Origin: an uncultured Verrucomicrobiota bacterium
Lineage (GTDB): Bacteria > Verrucomicrobiota > Kiritimatiellia > RFP12 > UBA1067
Direction of reading: 5' to 3'
Assembly (NCBI GenBank): GCA_947305585.1
Contig: CAMZDY010000059.1
Coordinates: 1-6,428 of the forward strand
Length of the DNA: 6,428 nucleotides
Made by a program: the position numbers and the translations under genes. Under the pieces are notes generated by a model, which saw only the letters and a program-made list of their open reading frames with translations, was not told the origin of the DNA and did no database searches. Of this stretch, positions 1-5,187 are shown piece by piece (positions within the stretch are counted from its first letter, which is position 1; each line of letters begins with the position of its first letter).

Positions 1-11
1 GGACTTTCCTC

Positions 12-40
12 TTGATTTTCGGGAGAAAATATGATATAAT
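12..40 (+). promoter_or_regulatory. Sigma-70-type extended -10 promoter driving thiD and the downstream genes
   Basis: A -35-like hexamer TTGATT (12-17; four of six consensus bases, including the TTGA core) is followed after exactly 17 bases by a perfect -10 hexamer TATAAT (35-40). The -10 is preceded by TG one base upstream (32-33), which makes it an extended -10. The region is strikingly AT-rich compared with the GC-rich genes that follow. By the usual -10-to-start distance, transcription should begin near 46-48, leaving only about 4-6 bases before the ATG at 52. No other convincing promoter and no terminator-like hairpin followed by a T-run was seen further right, so this promoter probably serves the whole gene string. 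Transcription entering from left of the window cannot be excluded. The elements are seen directly; activity is inferred. Confidence 0.8.
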
Positions 41-51
41 ACTACGAAACG

Positions 52-852
52 ATGGAAAAGGCGGGGAAGAGTTGCGCGCTCACGATTGCAGGCAGCGACT
101 CCGGCGGCAATGCCGGGGTGCAGGCCGATTTGCGCGCATTCCATGCCTATGGGGTGCACGGCTGTACGGTTTTCGCGGCGCTGACGGCCCAGAATCCGTT
201 CGGCGTAAGCGCCATCTATCCGGTCACGCCCGGCTTCGTGCAGGCGCAGCTGAAGGCCGTGCTGGGCGTATACAATATCGGCGCCTTGAAGACCGGGATG
301 CTCGCTACGGGCGAACTTATCGAGGCGGTCTCGGACGCGCTCAAACCCCATCCGGAAATCAAGAAGGTGATCGACCCCGTGATGATCGCCACTTCGGGCG
401 CGAAGCTGATCGAAGATTCGGCGATCGCGGTCCTCAAGCGCGAACTCCTGCCGCTCGCGAGCGTGATAACGCCGAACCTCATGGAGGCGCGCGAACTGGC
501 GGGAATGGCCGGCGAGGAAGATGCGCGGCTCCTCGCCCGGGTGCTCTATGATAAATATGGCGTGGGCGTGATCGTCAAGGGCGGCCATTCGGAAGACCGC
601 AAGGAATCGATCGACGTGCTCTTCGACGGCCAGGCGCTCCACGAATTCGGCGCCCCCCGGCTGGAGAACCCCATTTCCACGCACGGCACGGGCTGTTCCT
701 TCGCGGCAGCGATCGCAGCGGAATTGACGCTTGGTTCTCCGCTCGAAGAGGCGGTTCGCGGAGCCAAGGAGTACGTTTTCCGGGCCATCCGCGATTCGTA
801 TTTCGTGGGCAAGGACTGCGGAGTGTTGGGATTCGAAAGGATGCGGGGATGA
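52..852 (+). CDS. thiD: ThiD: hydroxymethylpyrimidine / phosphomethylpyrimidine kinase
   Basis: This cytoplasmic ribokinase-fold enzyme phosphorylates 4-amino-5-hydroxymethyl-2-methylpyrimidine (HMP) to HMP-P and then HMP-PP, the pyrimidine half of thiamine diphosphate. The 266-residue length is normal for the family. Visible motifs are the N-terminal LTIAGSDSGG (10-19) with the following QAD (24-26) of the substrate pocket, VIDPVM (106-111), the TPNLMEA segment (140-146), KGGH (176-179), and the anion-hole/catalytic HGTGCS (211-216) with Cys215. ATG 52 is the only sensible start, because the conserved motif begins ten codons later and no in-frame alternative lies between. No Shine-Dalgarno sequence precedes it, and the predicted transcription start is 4-6 bases upstream, so initiation is probably leaderless. 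The stop overlaps the next gene by 4 bases. Pyridoxal kinase (PdxK) is the main relative, but the motif set fits ThiD better. Confidence 0.95.
   Translation: MEKAGKSCALTIAGSDSGGNAGVQADLRAFHAYGVHGCTVFAALTAQNPFGVSAIYPVTPGFVQAQLKAVLGVYNIGALKTGMLATGELIEAVSDALKPHPEIKKVIDPVMIATSGAKLIEDSAIAVLKRELLPLASVITPNLMEARELAGMAGEEDARLLARVLYDKYGVGVIVKGGHSEDRKESIDVLFDGQALHEFGAPRLENPISTHGTGCSFAAAIAAELTLGSPLEEAVRGAKEYVFRAIRDSYFVGKDCGVLGFERMRG
836..840 (+). promoter_or_regulatory. Ribosome binding site for the histidine phosphatase gene
   Basis: AAAGG lies 8 bases before ATG 849 and 11 bases before the tandem ATG 852, inside the end of thiD. The spacing favours the first ATG. The site is moderate, and coupling to thiD termination probably contributes. 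Confidence 0.5.
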
Positions 853-1547
853 TGCCGCCCGAGCTCAGTCTGGAGGAATTCAAGGCGGAACTCAAGAAGG
901 GCACGCGCGCCATTCTGCAGGTGCGTCACGCCGAGCGGCCCAAGATGGACCCGGACGATCCGAGCTTCGGGGATGCGTTGCCGCTGACGGAAGAAGGATG
1001 CCGCACGGCGCGGCTCCTCGGCGAGGCGCTGAAGGATTTCCGCTACGACACCGATTTCATTTCGTCCCCTCTGCGGCGCACCACGATGACGGCCGAACTG
1101 ATCGCGAGCGGGATGGGGCTCCAGGCGTTCAAGATTCCGGAGTCGGGTCTCTTGGGCAACGAGAGCTTCTATTACCGCGACGCGTCGATCGTCCTCGAGG
1201 TGTTCAAGGTGGAGAACTTCTTCCCGGCCTGCAAGACGTATATGGAGACGGGGGAACTGCCGGGCTTCAACAACCTCTATTCGGCCACCGAGGCGCTCGA
1301 AAGATGGCTGGAGGAGCGTCACCAAAAGCAGCTCCTCATCGCCACCACGCACGACCTTTACATCGCCGCGTTCCTCTGCGCCATGAACCGGAGCGAACCT
1401 TACGTGCCGGAGAACTGGGTGCGCTTTCTGGACGGCGCGGCCACGCTCATCGATGCGGACGGCAACAAGCGGTTCGTGATGGTGCGGACGGGACTTTCAA
1501 ACGGAATCGTGGGGGTGCCGACGGGCAACCCGAAACATTGCGCATGA
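849..1547 (+). CDS. Histidine phosphatase superfamily protein (phosphoglycerate-mutase-like fold)
   Basis: This 232-residue protein has the two signature blocks of the branch-1 histidine phosphatases. The N-terminal RHAE (26-29) carries the phospho-accepting His27 after a beta strand (AILQV). The second catalytic His168 sits in ATTHD (165-169). Between them are LTEEG (46-50) and SSPLRRTTMTA (72-82), the usual family pattern around a phosphate-binding Arg. No signal peptide is seen, so it is probably cytoplasmic. The substrate cannot be read from the sequence: members act on sugar phosphates, nucleotides, phosphoproteins or cofactor intermediates. Its position directly after thiD could hint at a small phosphorylated metabolite, but that is speculation. 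It starts at tandem ATGs (849 and 852), so the overlap with thiD is either 4 bases or 1 base. It ends in a 4-base overlap with the pseudouridine synthase gene. The family call is firm, the role unknown. Confidence 0.85.
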   Translation: MMPPELSLEEFKAELKKGTRAILQVRHAERPKMDPDDPSFGDALPLTEEGCRTARLLGEALKDFRYDTDFISSPLRRTTMTAELIASGMGLQAFKIPESGLLGNESFYYRDASIVLEVFKVENFFPACKTYMETGELPGFNNLYSATEALERWLEERHQKQLLIATTHDLYIAAFLCAMNRSEPYVPENWVRFLDGAATLIDADGNKRFVMVRTGLSNGIVGVPTGNPKHCA

Positions 1548-2263
1548 TGGAACGGCTGCAGAACATACTTTCGCATGCAGGGGTGGCGTCGCGGCGCCAC
1601 GCGGCCGAGCTGATCGAGTCGGGACGGGTGACAGTGGACGGACTCGTGGTGAAGGAGCCGGGTGCGAGGTTCGAGCCGGGCGGAGTCAAGATCAAGGTGG
1701 ACGGACGGCTCGTGGGCGGCGAGGAGAAGAAGCGCACGATCATGCTCTACAAGCCGGTGGGGGTGGTGTCCACGATGAGCGATCCTTTCGGCGAAAAGAC
1801 GGTAGGGGATCTTATCGCCGGGCAGATCGCCGAACGGCTGGTGCCGGTGGGGCGGCTCGACAAGGAGAGCGAAGGGATGCTCCTCATGTCGAACGACGGC
1901 GAGCTCGTGAACCGGCTCACCCATCCCCGGTTCGAGCACGAGAAGACGTATGAAGTGAAGGTGGCGGGACGTTGGAGCGAGGAGAAGCTCAAGATTCTGC
2001 GCGGGAGCGTGACGATGCCGGACGGCTACGAGACGCGGCCCTGTCCCGTCGAGGTGGAGTGCGTTTTCGAGAACAACACGGCGCGGCTCGTCTTCAAGCT
2101 GCGCGAAGGCCGGAAGCGTCAGATCCGCTACATGTGTTCGGCGGCGCATCTGGTGGTGCTGGAACTGAAGCGCGTGCAGGTGGGCAAGGTGCGGCTCGAC
2201 AGCGCCTTGAAGCCGGGCGAATGGCGGGACCTTTCGGCGCAGGAACTGGAGGCGCTGCAATGA
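1544..2263 (+). CDS. RsuA/RluB-family rRNA pseudouridine synthase
   Basis: This 239-residue enzyme converts a specific uridine of ribosomal RNA to pseudouridine. An S4 RNA-binding domain occupies about residues 3-55 (RLQNILSHAGVASRR, then GRVTVDG at 28-34). The catalytic domain follows, with YKPVGVVST (69-77), the active-site block PVGRLDKESEGMLLMSNDGE (101-120) with catalytic Asp106, and the C-terminal EGRKRQIRYM (188-197). The N-terminal wording is closest to RluB (23S rRNA) of the RsuA/RluB/RluE/RluF group, but the exact target is not decided. The frame is open further upstream, but that part is the shadow of the phosphatase gene. ATG 1544 (or the tandem ATG 1547) puts the S4 domain at the N-terminus as expected. 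No good Shine-Dalgarno sequence precedes it, so translation probably depends on coupling through the ATGA overlap. Confidence 0.92.
   Translation: MMERLQNILSHAGVASRRHAAELIESGRVTVDGLVVKEPGARFEPGGVKIKVDGRLVGGEEKKRTIMLYKPVGVVSTMSDPFGEKTVGDLIAGQIAERLVPVGRLDKESEGMLLMSNDGELVNRLTHPRFEHEKTYEVKVAGRWSEEKLKILRGSVTMPDGYETRPCPVEVECVFENNTARLVFKLREGRKRQIRYMCSAAHLVVLELKRVQVGKVRLDSALKPGEWRDLSAQELEALQ
2248..2252 (+). promoter_or_regulatory. Ribosome binding site for the KASIII gene
   Basis: GGAGG ends 7 bases before ATG 2260, inside the last codons of the pseudouridine synthase gene. It supports ATG 2260 over the open frame further upstream. Confidence 0.7.
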
Positions 2264-3168
2264 GAAGCGTGAAAGTTCGCGGCGTGAGACTCTTGGGCGT
2301 GGAGGCGGCGTTGGGCGCCAAGGAGGTGGATAACTACCTCACCTGCAAACTCTTGTTCGGCGAAAAGGCGGAGGCGATCCTCAAGACGACCGGCATTCTG
2401 AAGCGCCGCGTGGCGGAAGAGGGGGAGACGTCGCTTTCGCTCTGCGTCAAGGCCGCACAGAATCTGATGGCGCGGCTGGGGACGAAGCCGGAGGAGATCG
2501 CGGGAGTGGTGAGCGTCACTTTCACGCCCCGGTTCCAGATGCCGGGCAATGCGCAGTTGGCGCAGCGCGAACTGGGCCTCGCGAGCGACGTGGCGGCGAT
2601 CGACCTCAATCATGCGTGTGCGGGCTACCCTTACGCGCTCTACGTGGCGGCCCGGCTGGCGCAGGATCTGGGCGGCAAGGTGCTGGTGCTGGACGGCGAC
2701 GTGCAGACGCGCCTCGCGGATGCGTCCACTGCGGCGCTCTTGTCCGATGCCGGCAGCGCCACGCTGATCGAACCGGGCGGGGACGAGGAGTGGAAGTTCG
2801 CGTTCTGGACGGATGGCGTCCGGGCGGACGATCTCAAGGTGGAGGGCGGCAAGATCCGGATGGACGGCTTTGGCGTCTTCCGGTTCGTGGCGGGCGACGT
2901 GGGCAAATGGACGGAGGAGTTCATGGCGGGCGAGCAGGTGGAGTCGTTCGTGCCGCATCAGGCCAACGTCTACATGGTGAAGGAGCTTGCCAAGCAGTTG
3001 GGACTCGAAGACCAGGTGGCGATCACCGGCCACGAGGTGGGCAATTGCGCGTCGGCGTCCATTCCGGTGACGCTTGCGCGGACGATGAAGGCGGGAGAAA
3101 AGCGGCGCACGCTATTGGTGGGATTTGGCGGAGGGCTGTCGGCAGCGATGGCGATCATTGACGCATGA
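2260..3168 (+). CDS. Divergent FabH-like 3-oxoacyl-ACP synthase III (KASIII)
   Basis: This 302-residue thiolase-fold condensing enzyme would join an acyl primer to an ACP-bound extender by Claisen condensation in the cytoplasm. The full Cys-His-Asn triad is visible: Cys120 in NHACAG (117-122), His233 in VPHQAN (231-236) and Asn262 in GNCASASIP (261-269). The C-terminal FGGGLSAA (289-296) is also typical. It is somewhat shorter than E. coli FabH (317 residues), mostly between Cys and His. By hand alignment, residues that hold CoA in E. coli FabH are lost: Trp32 becomes Ala39, Arg36 becomes Thr43 and Arg151 becomes Ala155. The ACP-docking Arg249 becomes Tyr238. It is therefore unlikely to be the housekeeping FabH. 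The next gene encodes an ACP and the one after an FkbH homologue, which points to a specialised acyl pathway as in polysaccharide loci or tetronate clusters. The start is fixed by the GGAGG upstream and the fit of the N-terminal strand. Confidence 0.9.
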   Translation: MRSVKVRGVRLLGVEAALGAKEVDNYLTCKLLFGEKAEAILKTTGILKRRVAEEGETSLSLCVKAAQNLMARLGTKPEEIAGVVSVTFTPRFQMPGNAQLAQRELGLASDVAAIDLNHACAGYPYALYVAARLAQDLGGKVLVLDGDVQTRLADASTAALLSDAGSATLIEPGGDEEWKFAFWTDGVRADDLKVEGGKIRMDGFGVFRFVAGDVGKWTEEFMAGEQVESFVPHQANVYMVKELAKQLGLEDQVAITGHEVGNCASASIPVTLARTMKAGEKRRTLLVGFGGGLSAAMAIIDA

Positions 3169-3386
3169 AACCGACGGAACAGGAATTTCTGGAGTTTGCG
3201 GCGCGGACGCTCAAGGTGGAACGTCCGACGCTCGACCTCGCCTATGGCGACGTGCCGGAGTGGGATAGCGTGATGCAGATTCTGCTCGTCATGAAGTTCC
3301 AGGCGGAGTACGGGGTGGACGTGCCGCTTTCCAAGGTGCCGGAACTGAAGACGCTGAGAGATTTCTACGGGATGCTGGGCGAATGA
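3165..3386 (+). CDS. Stand-alone acyl carrier protein, non-canonical
   Basis: This 73-residue protein has the four-helix layout of a carrier protein. Ser35 in PEWDSVMQ (31-38) is the expected 4'-phosphopantetheine attachment site, followed by helix II (36-49), GVDVPL (50-55) and a C-terminal LKTLRDFYGML helix. The WDS form instead of the housekeeping DSL is usual in ACPs that travel with FkbH proteins and in secondary metabolism. Compared with E. coli AcpP, the acidic positions of helix II are mostly replaced (D38 by Met37, E41 by Leu40, E47 by Gln46, E48 by Ala47). It therefore probably serves only the neighbouring KASIII, FkbH and SDR proteins. It overlaps both neighbours by 4 bases (ATGA) and has no clear ribosome binding site of its own, so it should be translated by coupling. 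It would need a phosphopantetheinyl transferase from elsewhere in the genome. Confidence 0.9.
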   Translation: MKPTEQEFLEFAARTLKVERPTLDLAYGDVPEWDSVMQILLVMKFQAEYGVDVPLSKVPELKTLRDFYGMLGE

Positions 3387-4564
3387 TCAGGCTGAAACTA
3401 TTATCCGACATGGCGACTGCGCTTTTGGCGAGAATGCTGAAGGGCGAGTTCGAGGTCGTGGAGACGGAAGGTTTCGGCGCGTACGCGGAAGAGATTCTGG
3501 CGCCCAAGCTCCCTAAGTGCGACTATACGATCTGCGTCTTGAAGGGCGAGGCGCGGATTCCCATTCCGGAAGATATCCAAATCGTGCGCGTGCCGGACGG
3601 ACCGGAATATCGGGACGAAAAGAGCGAGGCGCTTGCGGGGAGCCCTTGGTCGCTTAAAGGGCTCGAGTTTATCGTCGATGAAATTCGCCGGGCCGTCGTC
3701 CCCAAAAAAGTGCTGGCGCTCGACTTCGACAACACGCTTTGGCGCGGAATCGTGGGCGAAGTGGGGGTGGACGGGATCGAGCCCAACCTGCCGTTGCAGG
3801 AGCTGGCGTTGGAGCTTAAGGCGAAGGGCGTGTTGCTGGTGGGCGTTTCCAAGAACAATCCGGACGACGTGGCGGGGGTTTGGAAGCGCGCGGACATGAA
3901 GCTCAAGGCGGACGATCTCGTGGCGGCGCGCGTCAATTGGGAGCCGAAGAGCCGGAATCTGGAGTCGATCGCCACTGAACTCCGGCTGGGACTCGACAGT
4001 TTCGTCTTTGCGGACGACCGTCCCATCGAGCGGGAGCGGATGCGCGAGGCGCATCCGGAAGTGACGGTGCTGGATCCAGTCGATCAGGACTCGATCCGGC
4101 GCGCGTTCGTCTGTCACTTGGCCGATGGCGCTCCGGACCGCACGGAAGACTACCGGCTCCAGGCGAAGCGGCTGGGCGAGTACCGGGAAAGCCTCGAAAT
4201 CAAGACCGACATCCATCCGGTCCGGCCCGACGAATATGCACGGGTGGCGGAACTTTCGCGTCGCGCCAACCAGTTCAATCTGACGACGCGGCGTTGGGGC
4301 GAAGCGGACGTGAAGGCGAAGGCGGAGACGCCCGGCGTCACGTTCCTGGTAATCTATTCAAGCGACAAGTACGGCGACTTGGGTCTCGTGGGGTATGGAG
4401 TGGCAGAAGCTGGGCGCATCACCGATTTCGTCCTCAGTTGCCGGGCGATGGCAAGACGGCACGAGTACGAGCTTTACGCCGCGCTGGGGTCTTTGCCGCT
4501 CGATTTTTCGAAGACGGACCGGAACGCGCCGGCCGAACGGTTCGTGAAGGAGGTGCAGGGATGA
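3383..4564 (+). CDS. FkbH-like HAD-IIIC enzyme (probable glyceryl-ACP synthase or related acyl loader)
   Basis: In characterised pathways FkbH proteins take a glyceryl unit from 1,3-bisphosphoglycerate, remove its phosphate and load it on an ACP. This 393-residue protein has all parts of the short form. Residues 1-105 form an SGNH-like remnant. The HAD motif LDFDNTLWRG (113-122) has Asp114 and Asp116. SKNNPDD (156-162), a Lys in EPKS (187-190) and the acidic FADDRP (209-214) follow. The C-terminal GNAT-like part carries NQFNLTT (296-302), YGDLGLVG (330-337) and SCRAMARRHE (352-361). The family usually reads DDNP where this one has DDRP. SCR is a conserved family motif; whether Cys353 takes part in acyl transfer is not known from the sequence. 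Codons 6-7 are CTA-TTA, rare Leu codons here, in a short AT-rich stretch near the start. The adjacent ACP is the natural acceptor. The family is firm; the glyceryl substrate is inferred. Confidence 0.93.
   Translation: MIRLKLLSDMATALLARMLKGEFEVVETEGFGAYAEEILAPKLPKCDYTICVLKGEARIPIPEDIQIVRVPDGPEYRDEKSEALAGSPWSLKGLEFIVDEIRRAVVPKKVLALDFDNTLWRGIVGEVGVDGIEPNLPLQELALELKAKGVLLVGVSKNNPDDVAGVWKRADMKLKADDLVAARVNWEPKSRNLESIATELRLGLDSFVFADDRPIERERMREAHPEVTVLDPVDQDSIRRAFVCHLADGAPDRTEDYRLQAKRLGEYRESLEIKTDIHPVRPDEYARVAELSRRANQFNLTTRRWGEADVKAKAETPGVTFLVIYSSDKYGDLGLVGYGVAEAGRITDFVLSCRAMARRHEYELYAALGSLPLDFSKTDRNAPAERFVKEVQG
4547..4554 (+). promoter_or_regulatory. Consensus Shine-Dalgarno for the SDR gene
   Basis: AAGGAGGT, a full-length match to the anti-Shine-Dalgarno, ends 6 bases before ATG 4561 and lies inside the last codons of the FkbH-like gene. 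It is the strongest ribosome binding site in the window and fixes this start. It suggests that the SDR is made at a high rate even without coupling. Confidence 0.85.
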
Positions 4565-5187
4565 AGTATTGCACTTTGGTGACCGGAGCGACGGGAGGGA
4601 TCGGGAGCGAAGTGGCGCGGCTTCTGGAGGAGGAAGGACGCAATGTGCTCCGGCTGGGGCACGAGATCGACTTGACGTTCCCCGAGGCGCTGCCGGAGGT
4701 GGAGAGCTTCATCAAGAGCGGGTATGACGGCGTGGACGGGTTCGTGCATTGCGCGGGCTTCGACGCTCCGGCCCCGTTGGGGATGATCGACCCCTTGATC
4801 GCGGACGACCTCTACCGGGTGCACGTCATTTTCCCCATGCTGTTTCTGGGCTGGATGGGCAAGAAGAGCAATCACGGCGAGGGGGCGGCGGCAGTGCTTG
4901 TTTCGTCTTTGGCCGCGCATGAGGCTTCGAAGGGACATGTGGCCTACGCGGCTGCGAAGGGGGCGTTGGAGGCGATGGCGCTCGGCGCCTCGGCCGAACT
5001 GGAGGAAAAGGGCGTGCGGCTTTCGATCGTGAGTCTGGGGCCGGTGGACACCAAGATGACGCGCAAGTGGAGGGACAAGCTGCCGGAGGGGATGCGTCCC
5101 CCGGTGATGAGTCCTGCCGAGGCGGCGCGGAAGATCGTGGAGGAATTCAACAAAGGAGCGATAACATGGACGGTGCCAAAACAATAA
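4561..5187 (+). CDS. Compact short-chain dehydrogenase/reductase (SDR)
   Basis: This is a Rossmann-fold NAD(P)-dependent oxidoreductase of 208 residues; classical SDRs have about 245-250. It shows the cofactor motif TGATGGIG (8-15), HCAG (63-66) in place of NNAG, catalytic Ser115 or Ser116 in VSSLAAHE, and the YxxxK pair Tyr129/Lys133 in AYAAAKGALEAMA. The missing length lies mainly after the second beta strand. VLRLG runs directly into the IDLT turn (36-39), so one helix-strand section is absent. At the position of the structural Asn of the catalytic tetrad (the vNv segment) the sequence reads RVHVIFP, with His88. Next to KASIII, ACP and FkbH, a plausible job is reducing a beta-keto or similar group on the ACP-bound acyl chain. 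Acting on a nucleotide sugar is an alternative. It overlaps the FkbH-like gene by 4 bases and glf by 22. Confidence 0.9.
   Translation: MKYCTLVTGATGGIGSEVARLLEEEGRNVLRLGHEIDLTFPEALPEVESFIKSGYDGVDGFVHCAGFDAPAPLGMIDPLIADDLYRVHVIFPMLFLGWMGKKSNHGEGAAAVLVSSLAAHEASKGHVAYAAAKGALEAMALGASAELEEKGVRLSIVSLGPVDTKMTRKWRDKLPEGMRPPVMSPAEAARKIVEEFNKGAITWTVPKQ
5152..5158 (+). promoter_or_regulatory. Ribosome binding site for glf
   Basis: AAAGGAG ends 7 bases before ATG 5166, inside the end of the SDR gene. It decides the glf start in a frame that is open further upstream. Confidence 0.8.

Noticed and set aside
31..39. Two-codon mini-ORF (ATG ATA TAA) preceded by GGGAGA, a possible leader peptide for thiD
   Set aside because: It overlaps the -10 hexamer, so the promoter that drives thiD would not transcribe it.
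1..51. TPP riboswitch upstream of thiD
   Set aside because: There is too little space between promoter and start codon, and no thi-box-like conserved sequence is visible.
421..716. GCGATCGC octamers at 421-428 and 709-716, resembling the cyanobacterial HIP1 repeat
   Set aside because: I found only two in the window, both in coding sequence and explained by GC-rich codons. This is not enough to suggest a cyanobacterium.
731..1543. Long open frame upstream of, and continuous with, the pseudouridine synthase
   Set aside because: The translation is low-complexity Arg/Gly-rich and lies over the well-supported phosphatase gene. The S4 domain begins exactly at ATG 1544, so the upstream part is a GC-rich shadow frame.
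3393..3405. AT-rich patch with TATTAT near the start of the FkbH-like gene as an internal promoter
   Set aside because: No -35-like hexamer lies at a suitable distance. The patch is explained by two rare Leu codons near the start of the gene.
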